From JAMZMI01 sp039944535 (GTDB lineage: Bacteria > Bacteroidota > Bacteroidia > Cytophagales > Cyclobacteriaceae): a stretch of 64,000 bases of DNA. A program made the position numbers and the translations under genes. Location of the stretch: the NCBI GenBank assembly GCA_039944535.1, contig JBDUYP010000001.1, positions 248,001 to 312,000 on the forward strand. Direction: 5' to 3'. Position 1 is the first letter of the stretch, and every line of letters begins with the position of its first letter. Positions 41,760 to 50,382 of the stretch are shown one piece after another. The notes under the pieces were generated by a model. The model had not been told where the DNA came from and did not search any database. It saw nothing but the letters and a program-made list of their open reading frames with translations.

Positions 41760-41830
41760 ACAACAATTGGCTAACGTGCACTGTGCGCGTTTCTCTTTTC
41801 AATATACCACTAAAACGGTAATTGCAAAAA
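41760..41830. repeat. Start-side cassette repeat R1 (41.8 kb)
   Basis: CAACAATTGGCTAACGTGCA, CTGTGCGCGTTTCTCTTTTC, AATATACCACTAAAACGGTA and ATTGCAAAAA. It adjoins the stop of the intact DUF4260 gene. The whole block 41760-41940 is repeated at 36475-36655. Confidence 0.75.
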
Positions 41831-41857
41831 GCATCAGCGCTAGTCCATTGGTTCGGC

Positions 41858-42208
41858 TCAGCCTCCAATCTGACCTAGATGCGTATGTTTAAAATCATCG
41901 ACGTGCTTCAGTCCATAACCGAATATCCTATCCAAGCTGGCATGACCAAACAGGATAATACCGGAGAGCGTGAGCCATTCATTTGGCAAAAGCCATCCGG
42001 CCAGGAGGATCACAATGGCCAATCCTTTGTGGTGGAAAAGGTTGTAAGTGAGGGCGCCTGCCCGGCTGCTGACCGCATAGCCAATCATACCGATATCAGG
42101 AACAAGAATCAGGGCCGGAAACCACCACCACTCAAATGAGAGTTGTGAAAAAAGATAGATAGACAAGCCAAACATGGCCAATTCTTCTAGTTTGAGAGTC
42201 GTTTTCAT
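41858..42208 (-). CDS. DUF4260 membrane protein
   Basis: 116 residues with three to four membrane helices. The pattern is that of DUF4260: KLEELAMFGLSIYLFSQL, ILVPDIGMIGYAVSS, GALTYNLFHHKGLAI and the end FGHASLDRIFGYGLKHVD. Function unknown; small integral inner-membrane protein. The R1 repeat follows its stop at 28 nt. A truncated 3' copy with the same R1 lies at 36475-36655. Upstream, 9 nt away, ends the serine hydrolase gene on the same strand, so the pair may be co-transcribed. Confidence 0.9.
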   Translation of the reverse strand: MKTTLKLEELAMFGLSIYLFSQLSFEWWWFPALILVPDIGMIGYAVSSRAGALTYNLFHHKGLAIVILLAGWLLPNEWLTLSGIILFGHASLDRIFGYGLKHVDDFKHTHLGQIGG

Positions 42209-42217
42209 ACGTGATTT

Positions 42218-43498
42218 TTAATCGTCCAAAGCGGCATAAGTCATCACGCGAAACTTGTCACGAAGGTTTCCTCGTATTTCTTTTCTCTGGTTGGTAAATA
42301 TCAAACCGATGATATTTTCTTTTGGGTCGGCCCAATAGGTAGTGCCATAGTATCCGCCCCATGAGAACGCACCCTCCGACTCTCCCTGCTCTTGCTGTCC
42401 GGCTATGGTTTTCACCCTAAAGCCAAGTCCAAACTTGTCTTTTCCCAACATCAGATCGCCTATCTGATTATGTGTCATGAGCGAAACGGTAGTCCTGGAG
42501 AGGAGCCTTTGTCCGCCATATTCCCCGCCATTGAGCAGCATCTGGAGGAAAATGGCATAGTCCATCAGTGTGGAGCTCAGGCCTGCACCGCCTCCATAAA
42601 ATGTGCCCTCAGTGAGCGGATAATCCAGCCCCACTCCATTTTCGTCTAGGCCGTGAAACTCCTGCAGCACGCCATCTTCAAGCGCAAATACAGGCACGAG
42701 TCTTTCCTGCTTTTCTTGCGGCACATAAAAGTAAGTGTCGTTCATCCCCAGTGGCTGGAAGATCCTGGTGTGGAAAAATTCGGCCAGGCTCAGGCCCGAT
42801 GTTACTTCTATTAACCTGCCCAAAATGTCGGTATTGATGCCGTAGGTAAAGCGCTCGCCTGGCTCATGATGCAGGGGTTGCGTTCCGGCAATTTTTGAGA
42901 ATTCACTCAGCAAAAAATCATCAGAACCAAAGATCGAAGGCATCCCGTTTTTGGCATAAACGCTTCTCAGCGTGCGATTGCCAAACCCAAAATAACTCAT
43001 CCCGGAGGTGTGGGTGAGCAGGTGTCTGACCGTTATTTTCTTATCTGCCGGCACAGCGGTGTAGCTGGAGTCTGCGTCGTTAAATGACGTCAGGACTGTC
43101 ATGTCCTTGAATTCAGGAAGATAATTTTCGATAGGGTCATCGAGTAGGAATTTACCTTCTTCGAAAAGCATCATGGCTGCCACACTGGTGATGGCCTTGG
43201 TCTGACTGGCTATCCGAAATATGGCATCTTTTTCCAGTGGTTCATTGTCGGCATTGGCTGCTCCAAACGCTTTGTGATAGGCTATGGAGCCATCTCTCAC
43301 GATCATTCCTGCTATGCCTTTCACATAGCCACTGTCCACGCCTTGCTGTAAAGCTTTGTCGATATTCTCAAGCCGATTGCCTGATAACCCAACCGATTCG
43401 GGGGTGCCGTATGTAAGTTGCTTAGCCTGCTGGTTTTCCTGGGTAGAGCAGCTGGTTATTATGATTATGAATGAGAGGACAATGGAGGCTTTTTTCAT
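42218..43498 (-). CDS. Serine hydrolase lipoprotein, beta-lactamase class C-like
   Basis: 426 residues, lipobox IITSC near residue 17. The SxxK motif is SQTK (S98, K101). The YxN-type motif fits YGIN in RFTYGINTDILGRL, and the third motif region is near EGAFSWGGYYGTTYW. This matches the beta-lactamase/transpeptidase-like (PF00144) esterase and peptidase family rather than a confirmed beta-lactamase. It is probably anchored in the periplasm and cleaves an ester or peptide. It marks the boundary between the repeat-rich array and the more typical genes beyond. Confidence 0.9.
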   Translation of the reverse strand: MKKASIVLSFIIIITSCSTQENQQAKQLTYGTPESVGLSGNRLENIDKALQQGVDSGYVKGIAGMIVRDGSIAYHKAFGAANADNEPLEKDAIFRIASQTKAITSVAAMMLFEEGKFLLDDPIENYLPEFKDMTVLTSFNDADSSYTAVPADKKITVRHLLTHTSGMSYFGFGNRTLRSVYAKNGMPSIFGSDDFLLSEFSKIAGTQPLHHEPGERFTYGINTDILGRLIEVTSGLSLAEFFHTRIFQPLGMNDTYFYVPQEKQERLVPVFALEDGVLQEFHGLDENGVGLDYPLTEGTFYGGGAGLSSTLMDYAIFLQMLLNGGEYGGQRLLSRTTVSLMTHNQIGDLMLGKDKFGLGFRVKTIAGQQEQGESEGAFSWGGYYGTTYWADPKENIIGLIFTNQRKEIRGNLRDKFRVMTYAALDD

Positions 43499-43578
43499 TG
43501 GGGTAATTTTGGGAATGGTTTGAAGTGAAGTTACGCATAATTGAATTTTAGCTTCGGCTTCTCAAACCGCTTTCCCTC

Positions 43579-44817
43579 TCAAAATCGAATTTGATACTGG
43601 AGCACTGCCATTGATTTGCGGCTATCTACGACTGCTCCTTCTCCCTCATCCATGAATACAGGCCTGTTTTGATACATGAGCGACAGCTTCGACTTGTGTC
43701 CGTCTAGCAGGTAGTTTACCCCAGCCTGCACCAAAACCATCGGGTCTTCCAGTGCCTGGAAATCCCCAATCTCCAGCGTCATATTTGGCTGGATGGCGTG
43801 CTCATTGACCGTTTTTACAAAGGCGACCTGCCCGAGAAAAACCTGCCCTGTTCCAGCCTCCGGAAAACTGTTACCTTTTCCATTTAGCGTAAGCTTATGG
43901 GTGCCACCGCTCGCGGGATTGTTTGCGCCTATGTATCGGATAAAGTGCGGCCCCAGATCGTGGTTGATATAAGCCGCATAAAATGTCCAGGTGTTTTTGC
44001 CGACAGGCGCTTCGTAAAAAATATCAGCCGCAAAGGAGAACATGGTATGGCTGATGGTATCTCCATTTGTGGCAAGGGTCTCGGTACCTGCCGACTGGTA
44101 GGTGAATCCAGCGCCAATGTTGAAAAGTTCCTTTTTGCCGTGATACGTCCAGGGAGTAAAGGCCGATGAGAGCGACTCTTTGTCTTTGAATTGTAGCTTG
44201 AAATATCCGGCAAAACTCATGGCCGTAGGGTTGTCAGCAAATGCTGCCTTGGCCGACAGAGGCTGTGAGCTGGAAATAAACGGCTTTGATGCCACAAGGC
44301 GATAGTCAAGCTTGCTGAGGCGGCCATGAATGGCCATGGCCAATCTCCTCATAAAATCATCATGAACATTGAGCGCAGGTGTGGCGGAGTAGTTGATATC
44401 TGCGCCAAGGGCACTGAACGTAGAGGGTGCTCCGTAGCGTGAGAGCCCTGTCCAGGCATGCTTGCCGCCCGTGAGGATGAGCTTTTCGCTGAAAGTGTAG
44501 CTGACGTAAGCGTCCAGCAATTTAGGAGGTTGATCCTTGTTGTACCGACTCAGATTGTTATTGCCTATCTGTAGGTTGTAACTGATATTTTCGTAGGGTG
44601 AGCCCTTCACCCCAAGGCGGTAGCGCCTCACACTTATGTCGAAGGATTCGTTATAGGTCTCAGCACCCACGGTGGAGCCTGGATTTAGCTGAGTGTAGCG
44701 CATCCAGATTTGTGCTCCACCATAGAGTGTGAGCGGTTTGTCTTGTCCTTTGACGTAATATGCACAGCCGAGCGCGAGCGCCACGGCCGCCATTTTGATA
44801 AGGTTTTGGTTAAGCAT
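43579..44817 (-). CDS. Outer-membrane barrel protein (porin-like)
   Basis: 412 residues from the ATG at 44817; the frame extends to 44973 into the response regulator, but the signal peptide (MAAVALALGCAYYVKGQ) begins at 44817. The mature chain is full of aromatic alternating strands (LTLYGGAQIWMRYTQ, YNLQIGNNNLSRYNKDQ) and ends LQYQIRF, an outer-membrane insertion tail. It follows the response regulator gene by 17 nt. By context it could let the organic anion handled by the SLC13 transporter enter the periplasm. Confidence 0.8.
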   Translation of the reverse strand: MLNQNLIKMAAVALALGCAYYVKGQDKPLTLYGGAQIWMRYTQLNPGSTVGAETYNESFDISVRRYRLGVKGSPYENISYNLQIGNNNLSRYNKDQPPKLLDAYVSYTFSEKLILTGGKHAWTGLSRYGAPSTFSALGADINYSATPALNVHDDFMRRLAMAIHGRLSKLDYRLVASKPFISSSQPLSAKAAFADNPTAMSFAGYFKLQFKDKESLSSAFTPWTYHGKKELFNIGAGFTYQSAGTETLATNGDTISHTMFSFAADIFYEAPVGKNTWTFYAAYINHDLGPHFIRYIGANNPASGGTHKLTLNGKGNSFPEAGTGQVFLGQVAFVKTVNEHAIQPNMTLEIGDFQALEDPMVLVQAGVNYLLDGHKSKLSLMYQNRPVFMDEGEGAVVDSRKSMAVLQYQIRF

Positions 44818-44834
44818 ATTAATCCTTCCCTTCT

Positions 44835-45317
44835 TTAGGTTGTTTTCCTGAGGTTGGCCAACAGCGTATCCTGATCGATCACAGAAGTGTAATCGGAGTA
44901 GTCTATGCCAGCGTCGAGCAGATATTTTGTAATGAGTGTTTTGATCATCTTGAGTAGCCCTTCGCGATCCCACGGCTTTTCCACGTAGAGATCCAGCTGC
45001 GTCGTATTGATGGCGTCAATCGTGTCTTTGTGAGTGGCCTGTCCTGTGAGTAGGATGGTTTTTGTTCGGTCAAATCTGTAGTCTTTGCTGAGTTTCTTCA
45101 GCAGGTCCACACCCGAGTTTTCGGGCATCACCTGATCAGTAATAACCAGAGCCATGTGGTCGCCGGAAGCATCGATAGATTCTATGACATCCCATGCCTC
45201 AGACACAGATTCGCACTCTTCTATCTGAAGCAGTGGCTCCAGGGCCTCCAGATCGGCAGTAAGTGCATTGAGCACTTCTCGCTGATCATCTACGCATACT
45301 ATAAATAGATTGTCCAT
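44835..45317 (-). CDS. Response regulator with receiver domain only
   Basis: 160 residues. Receiver signatures: CVDDQREVL (acidic pocket), phospho-acceptor aspartate in LVITDQVMPENSG, the switch LLTGQAT and the lysine in YVEKPW. No DNA-binding domain follows; the last 35 residues are a short helical tail. The start lies 2 nt past the kinase stop. The output is unclear: protein-protein control of the kinase, the transporter or the porin. Confidence 0.92.
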   Translation of the reverse strand: MDNLFIVCVDDQREVLNALTADLEALEPLLQIEECESVSEAWDVIESIDASGDHMALVITDQVMPENSGVDLLKKLSKDYRFDRTKTILLTGQATHKDTIDAINTTQLDLYVEKPWDREGLLKMIKTLITKYLLDAGIDYSDYTSVIDQDTLLANLRKTT

Positions 45318-45319
45318 GA

Positions 45320-46669
45320 TTAATTGATTATTGGTAAAATGACGGCAAACACCGTTTTTCCGGGTTCGCTTGACACTGCAATTTTTGCATCATGCTCGGT
45401 GATGATGCGCTGAACCACCGACAGCCCCAGCCCCAATCCGAAATTGAGACCTCCGACTTTGGTAGTGAAACTGGGCTCGAATATTTTATTCAAAATTTTG
45501 GGTGGAATACCTGGCCCATTGTCAGAGATTTCCACGGTTATTTCTTCGTCAGTATGGGATGTGCGGATGGTCAATTGTGCATGAGGGCTTTTCCCTTGTA
45601 TCATGCTTTCTATTCCATTCTTCACGATGTTGATCCACACCTGCACGAGCTGCCCTGCACAGGCTTCTGTCAGTGGCAGATTTTCGTCAAGAGCAATGTC
45701 TGTCTTTACTCTTTTGGTGAGGTTTCTGAGGATCACCAGGGCTTCATCCAGTGTGTGGTTGATGTCCACCTCTTTTGACCACTGGTGCTCGTTTACGCCC
45801 AGTTGTTTTACTGATTTGACCACATGCGTGGAATGCTTTGCTGCAATGCGCATATCGTGAACGGTGCATCCGGCCTCCCAGTAGGCATAAAGCTGATCGG
45901 CCAGCTCAGGATTCTTACTTATAAGCTTGATGATGCTATCCGGATCGATACCCGTTTTGGAAAGCTTCCTCACTTGACTGCTGTTGAGGCTTTTTATACT
46001 TGCAAACCGGTCTCGTGTTTTGCGAGCTTCTGCACTGCTTATCCCCTGACCTTTTTCCAATCCCACATTAAAGAAGGCTGTTAAGTTTTGGTTTTGATTA
46101 TAAGCGACACAATGCGTAATGAAAGTCTGTAGGTGTTCCAGGCTGCCGTTGAGTACGCCCATTGAGTTGTTGAGCTCATGCGCCAGCCCGGCTGCCATCT
46201 GACCGAGAGTGGCCATTTTTTCTGCTTTGAGCAACCGCTGTACATCGCTGTACTTTTCCTGAGCCATGTGTTTTGCAAAATGCTGGCGTGCGTATAGTTC
46301 ATTTACCACTACGGATATTAGAAACGGCCAGAGCGTTTGCATTTCTTCTGGCGTATGATCCATTAGCGGTTTGTCGTAGTAATGCACCACCGAATCTTCC
46401 ATGGCTACCACGTTGGAGTAGCTTTTATGGTCGTGAGAGAAGTAGCTGTATACACCTATAAACTTGTTGGTGGTAGCTTCTATGACGGGATAATTTTCTA
46501 GGCCTTCTGCATCAAGAAACCCCTGTAACTTTCCCTGAGTAACCAAAAACAGGCGCTTGTTTGTTTGGTGGCTTTCCAGTAGCCTATCTCCTTTTTTCAG
46601 CTCAATTTTATTATCCTCGTCAGAGAAAAACTGTTGCTTGATCCAATGAAAATTTATCTTGTCGAGCAT
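45320..46669 (-). CDS. Sensor histidine kinase with N-terminal cNMP-binding domain
   Basis: 449 residues, no membrane helix, so cytoplasmic. Residues about 15-110 form a cyclic-nucleotide-binding fold (LKKGDRLLESHQTNKRLFLV). The H-box AGLAHELNNSMGVLNG has the phospho-acceptor H164. An unusual helical insert (about 185-285) separates it from the N-box (WINIVKNGIESM), DNGPGIPP and GLGLGLSVV motifs of the ATPase. The kinase therefore senses an intracellular nucleotide or similar ligand, not the periplasm. Co-operonic with the transporter (10 nt gap) and the receiver (2 nt). Confidence 0.92.
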   Translation of the reverse strand: MLDKINFHWIKQQFFSDEDNKIELKKGDRLLESHQTNKRLFLVTQGKLQGFLDAEGLENYPVIEATTNKFIGVYSYFSHDHKSYSNVVAMEDSVVHYYDKPLMDHTPEEMQTLWPFLISVVVNELYARQHFAKHMAQEKYSDVQRLLKAEKMATLGQMAAGLAHELNNSMGVLNGSLEHLQTFITHCVAYNQNQNLTAFFNVGLEKGQGISSAEARKTRDRFASIKSLNSSQVRKLSKTGIDPDSIIKLISKNPELADQLYAYWEAGCTVHDMRIAAKHSTHVVKSVKQLGVNEHQWSKEVDINHTLDEALVILRNLTKRVKTDIALDENLPLTEACAGQLVQVWINIVKNGIESMIQGKSPHAQLTIRTSHTDEEITVEISDNGPGIPPKILNKIFEPSFTTKVGGLNFGLGLGLSVVQRIITEHDAKIAVSSEPGKTVFAVILPIIN

Positions 46670-46679
46670 GACCGTGTTT

Positions 46680-48098
46680 TTAGAAAAAGCCTATTACAGA
46701 TAACAGATACATTAATGCGTAGTTTAACAAAATCCCCACCAAGGCAATGATAACGCCTGGTTTGGCCATGTGCCTGGTTTCTAATGTGCCGGTGGCAAAA
46801 GCCAATGCATTTGGAGGCGTACTGATGGGTAACGCCATGCTCATGCTGCAAGAAATCGTCACAGCCACGATCAACATTTGATTACCACCAAAGGCCTCAA
46901 GGCTGGACAGAGAAACGCCAAGTGCTGCAACCAGTGGCAATAGCAAGTTGGATGTAGCTGTGTGAGACATGAAGTTGGCCATGACCATGGCTACCACAGT
47001 GACCATCAGGACTATGATCAATGGGGAATAGGAATCAAACGGGATGATCTCAATCAATCTTTCGGCAAGGCCGCTTACCTCTAGTCCGAGCCCCAGCGCA
47101 ATACCTCCTGACACCAGCCACAGCACATCCCAGCTGATGTTTTTCAAATCACTTTTGTTGATAATACCCAATGCTGAAAATACCGCCACAGGAATCATGG
47201 CCACTATGTAGGAGTTCATGCCGTGAATGAAATCGGTCAACCACAATAAAATGGTTAGCCCGAAAGTGGCGTACACAATATAGGCTTTGGTGTTTTTGAG
47301 CCAACTTCCCTTTATCTCTAATTTGATTTTTTCGGTTTTTACAGGGTAGAACATGATGAGTAGAAACCAACTGAAAAGGAGCAATATGATCACGTAAGGC
47401 ACAGTCATGCCCATCCAGGAGCCGAATGAAATGTAATCAGCACCGGTCAGGTATTTCATAGCCACAGCATTTGGTGGAGTCCCAATTGGTGTACCTATGC
47501 CTCCGACATTGGCTGCAAATGGAATGGCCAGAGTGAAAGCGATTTTTCCCCTGTCGCCAGGTAGAAATACAGCCATCACCGGAGCAAGAATAGAGAGCAT
47601 CATGGCCGTGGTGGCAGTGTTGCTCATAAACATGGAGAAAACAGCCGTGATGATCATCAGTCCAAGCATCACCATTTTTGGATTTGTTCCAAAAGGTTTT
47701 AGTAAAACCTTGGCCAGGTTTTGATCCATTCTATACTTGGTGGCTGCCATGGCCAGAAAGAACCCTCCTAAAAAGAGAATGATGATAGGAGAGGCAAAAG
47801 TGGACATGATGGCGTGATAATCCAGTAGTTTACCCAACTGAGCCGGTGGCTCGGTTTTTACCAAAAGGTTCAGTCCTTTGGTGGAGATCATGACCAGCTC
47901 CAGAAAGATGATCATCAAGGACGTGGCATAAATTGGGATGGGTTCTAAGATCCAAAACAATGCGGCAAAAACGAAAATGGCAATCACTCTGTGTTCTACG
48001 ATCGTAAGTCCTTCAATCCCAAAGGAGGAGGTTGGGAGCAACAGAATGAGAATGGGAATCAGGATGGAAATGAGTAATTTGAAGTACTTGGTAGACAT
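46680..48098 (-). CDS. SLC13/DASS family anion symporter
   Basis: 472 residues with about 11 membrane helices. Diagnostic segments are AANVGGIGTPIGTPPNAVAM (the first SNT motif loop), NFMSHTATSNLLLPLVAA and SMALPISTPPNALAFATGT (the second SNT-like loop). Members import di- and tricarboxylates or sulfate with sodium. It is the first gene of the operon with kinase, receiver and porin, so regulated organic-acid uptake is likely. Confidence 0.93.
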   Translation of the reverse strand: MSTKYFKLLISILIPILILLLPTSSFGIEGLTIVEHRVIAIFVFAALFWILEPIPIYATSLMIIFLELVMISTKGLNLLVKTEPPAQLGKLLDYHAIMSTFASPIIILFLGGFFLAMAATKYRMDQNLAKVLLKPFGTNPKMVMLGLMIITAVFSMFMSNTATTAMMLSILAPVMAVFLPGDRGKIAFTLAIPFAANVGGIGTPIGTPPNAVAMKYLTGADYISFGSWMGMTVPYVIILLLFSWFLLIMFYPVKTEKIKLEIKGSWLKNTKAYIVYATFGLTILLWLTDFIHGMNSYIVAMIPVAVFSALGIINKSDLKNISWDVLWLVSGGIALGLGLEVSGLAERLIEIIPFDSYSPLIIVLMVTVVAMVMANFMSHTATSNLLLPLVAALGVSLSSLEAFGGNQMLIVAVTISCSMSMALPISTPPNALAFATGTLETRHMAKPGVIIALVGILLNYALMYLLSVIGFF

Positions 48099-48302
48099 AA
48101 TCCTTTGAGTTTCGAGTACAAAGCTAGGTTTGCATCAAAGCGGGTACGATGTTATACAATTCATAAAAAACTGACATTTGTCAGGTTTGAAATGGGGTGG
48201 TTGGCTTTTGGCCACTGGTGGGGCATAAGCACAAAACAAGATAGAAATTGGAGCTGTCCCTACCAAGTGATGAGGCAAATTGTGCCCGGAAATTGTGGCA
48301 AG

Positions 48303-48665
48303 CTAAAACAAGCCATACTGGTTGGGCGAGTCTTTTTCTATGGGCTGGCCCAGATCCCAAAGCTCCGCTATTTTGTCTCCTTCGAAACGAAAGATGTGCA
48401 CCACGGCGATTTGCATTTCTTTTTTTACCACCAGCGAGTGTGTCACCACCGTGTCGGCATCCTCATAGCAATATTTGATCGCGATGGATTCATTTGGGTT
48501 CGACTCATGATCCTGCTGCATGGCTTGCTTCAGCGATGCGCCGCTTCCCTCGAAATATTGGTTGTGGTGGATGAAGTTGGCTCCAGCAAATTTGGCAAAA
48601 GCTTCTTCTACAGCGCCCGTTCCGGCTAGCTTCAAAAATGTCTGTGCGATTTCTTTTCTGCTCAT
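48303..48665 (-). CDS. SnoaL-like / nuclear transport factor 2 family protein
   Basis: 120 residues from the ATG at 48665; the frame is open to 48728, but that extension is not typical. NTF2-like cone fold: FLKLAGTGAVEEAFAKFAG, NFIHHNQYFEGSG, then DTVVTHSLVVKKEMQIAVVH and HIFRFEGDKIAELWDLGQPI. Such proteins serve as isomerases, hydrolases or binding proteins; no catalytic residue can be fixed here. It lies alone on the minus strand and begins the second accessory run. Confidence 0.8.
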   Translation of the reverse strand: MSRKEIAQTFLKLAGTGAVEEAFAKFAGANFIHHNQYFEGSGASLKQAMQQDHESNPNESIAIKYCYEDADTVVTHSLVVKKEMQIAVVHIFRFEGDKIAELWDLGQPIEKDSPNQYGLF

Positions 48666-48786
48666 ATCGGATGTTGTTGGTGGTTTATGAAGATACGAAC
48701 TGCTATGCAGGATACAAAAAAACACCAACGAGCAGAAGGCTAAGTAAGGCCATGCTCCATGGTCCTATAGGGCTTCAAACTTTACG

Positions 48787-48816
48787 CCTTTCCAGCAGCA
48801 GGTATTCTGCATACGG
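48787..48816 (-). pseudogene. Short 3' remnant of an amidohydrolase gene
   Basis: On the minus strand this reads PYAEYLLLER, matching the C-terminal RYAEYLLVER of the amidohydrolase at 36695-38128. Ten codons with one or two changes remain, and nothing else of the gene is present. It lies just past the stop of the AlkD gene, where a cassette boundary would be. Confidence 0.5.
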
Positions 48817-48824
48817 CAGAACGC

Positions 48825-49490
48825 TTACCTTGTTGGCGGCAGTTTATTCTTCATATCTAAATAAGCCTCTTTAGTCTGTCTATCAAGTTTTTCAATAGCA
48901 TACCTCAGAGTTATCCGCGGCATAGTTGCGGCATATTTGTCAAGAAAGGCCTTAAGCTTTGTTTCATCCCTTTTTCCTGCTTCTCTAACCCAGCTGCCTA
49001 CAGCCGTTTGAACGGAATGGTCTGAGTCAGATACAAGTATTTCGGCAATCTTGAAGGTGTCTTCAATATCATTCTGACGAATGAAAAAATAGGTGCTTAC
49101 GATAGCCGTTCGTCTTTCCAAGGCATTTTTGGATTTTGCCAACCTATACAATGGGTCTCTGGGCTTGTCATGTAAGAAACCTCCTACAACATAGGGTGCG
49201 GCTCTATCTACCAGACCCCAATCGTCTATCCATTTATGGTTATCCATGTATGCCTGATAAACGGCTTCTTTCTCAGCAGTTGATGTTTTCTTACTGCGTG
49301 CTTTCCAGTCCAAAATGGATACTGCCCCCATTCGGTGGTCATGATTTTCATCTTGAAGTAATTTCACAACCTCTGGTACCGGCATCTGTATAAATTCTTT
49401 GGCCAATGAAAATATTTCCCTTTTAGGAATGGCTTCAGAATATTCATGAGAGATGATGCTTAATGTTGAAGTAAATTCTTTGGCTGTCAT
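48825..49490 (-). CDS. DNA alkylation repair protein (AlkD-like)
   Basis: 221 residues of HEAT-like helix pairs. KWIDDWGLVDRAAPYVVGGF corresponds to the AlkD core region that holds the catalytic aspartate, and RLAKSKNALERRTAIVSTYF and VGSWVREAGKRD are further conserved helices. Family role: glycosylase that removes bulky or positively charged alkylated bases such as 7-methylguanine. It is an accessory repair gene carried in the array. The YdeI-like gene precedes it by 20 nt. Confidence 0.88.
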   Translation of the reverse strand: MTAKEFTSTLSIISHEYSEAIPKREIFSLAKEFIQMPVPEVVKLLQDENHDHRMGAVSILDWKARSKKTSTAEKEAVYQAYMDNHKWIDDWGLVDRAAPYVVGGFLHDKPRDPLYRLAKSKNALERRTAIVSTYFFIRQNDIEDTFKIAEILVSDSDHSVQTAVGSWVREAGKRDETKLKAFLDKYAATMPRITLRYAIEKLDRQTKEAYLDMKNKLPPTR

Positions 49491-49510
49491 ATCACTAGTT
49501 TATCATTCAG

Positions 49511-50092
49511 CTATTTATCATTCCAACCTTTCCCATCAAAAATTTTTGGAATTGATTTTTCAATTCTGGAAGTTCTGGTTTTTGATTGTTTGGGTTGAGA
49601 AAAATGCAGCAAATACCCCCTTTGCCGTCCTGGTGTCAATTGTTCAAATGCTGTTTTTAAACTTGGATCATCATCTAAATACTTCTGAAATTCATCTGGA
49701 ACGGTGTATTCTCTGGTCGTTTTAAGATCAACCTTCAAGCCTGCCTTTTCTACTTCAATGGCTTCAAATACGTATGCCTTTATGATGGCTTCCAGTTCGT
49801 TGATTTCATCAATAGTGGTAAACCGAATCTGTCGGGCGGACTGAACATTTTCTGTTTGTTGCATTAAGATGTTGTTTGTGTCTTTGAGCAATACTCCCTT
49901 GTGAAATAGGATGGCGCAGTATTCTTTGAATCCGTGGATTAAAACGATGTTATCCTTTTTAAAAGTGTAGCAGGGGCAACCCCATTTCAATTCTTCGGTC
50001 AGTCCACAATCAAGAATAATTGTTCGTAATTTCTGATATTCAACCTTCCATTTTGTGTCCTTGTCGAAGAACCAGTTTACTTTTTGATTCAT
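49511..50092 (-). CDS. YdeI/OmpD-associated family protein with DUF1801-like domain
   Basis: 193 residues. The N-terminal half (VEYQKLRTIILDCGLTEELK, WGCPCYTFKKDNIVLIHGFK) is the DUF1801 fold. The C-terminal half (DEFQKYLDDDPSLKTAFEQL, PGRQRGYLLHFSQPKQSKTR, RIEKSIPKIFDGKG) is the YdeI/OmpD-associated signature. Cytoplasmic; members are linked to resistance to antimicrobial peptides and phages by association, but the activity is unknown. It is co-oriented with AlkD. Confidence 0.88.
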   Translation of the reverse strand: MNQKVNWFFDKDTKWKVEYQKLRTIILDCGLTEELKWGCPCYTFKKDNIVLIHGFKEYCAILFHKGVLLKDTNNILMQQTENVQSARQIRFTTIDEINELEAIIKAYVFEAIEVEKAGLKVDLKTTREYTVPDEFQKYLDDDPSLKTAFEQLTPGRQRGYLLHFSQPKQSKTRTSRIEKSIPKIFDGKGWNDK

Positions 50093-50174
50093 GGCGTATC
50101 TCTAATTACCGTCAACTTCTGTTTGGCGCTGTGGCCTCCGAGCTTAATTAATATTGATAAATGTAGCTTATCTG

Positions 50175-50270
50175 CCCGCACCCGGCAAGGGGGTGCTTCC
50201 AAAGTATGCAGCCCGGATAGCTTTAGGCAGCAGTGCGTTCAGAAAAATGAATCCCGATAGCTATCGGGAT
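50175..50270. repeat. Intergenic repeat D with CCCGATAGCTATCGGG palindrome (copy 2)
   Basis: CCCGGCAAGGGGGTGCT, an AAAGTAT stretch, GCAGTGCGTTCAGAAAAATG, then the palindrome at 50253-50268. It aligns with 1151-1230 almost throughout, but the palindrome sits after rather than before the GCGTT segment. No gene lies in 50093-50382. Confidence 0.6.
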
Positions 50271-50307
50271 CCTGCGAGCCGAAGTTAGTAGAATGCAGTG
50301 AAGATTC

Positions 50308-50375
50308 CTGGCGGTAGATAAGCGGGATGTTGAGCCAGTACTTGAAAAAAGGCTTGCGCCCTGATTGTTTGTCGC
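50308..50375. repeat. Stop-side cassette repeat, family F2 (copy 2)
   Basis: TGGCGGTAGATAAGCGGGATG, then CCAGTACTTG and GCGCCCTGATTGTTTGTCGCG. It corresponds to 28349-28426 and lies just past the stop of the methyltransferase gene. Confidence 0.6.
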
Positions 50376-50382
50376 GAGTAGT

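Noticed and set aside
27366..42208. Integrative element or prophage
   Set aside because: No integrase, transposase, phage structural or conjugation gene is present; the repeats between single genes do not fit one inserted unit.
42218..43498. True class C beta-lactamase (antibiotic resistance gene)
   Set aside because: The SxxK motif is present, but the sequence fits the broad serine-hydrolase/esterase group with a lipoprotein anchor; resistance cannot be claimed.
44818..44973. 52-residue N-terminal extension of the porin-like protein
   Set aside because: It overlaps the receiver gene in another frame and precedes a normal signal peptide that starts at 44817.
48105..48629. 174-codon plus-strand frame opposite the SnoaL-like gene
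   Set aside because: The minus-strand gene matches a known fold; the plus frame shows none and begins in intergenic sequence.
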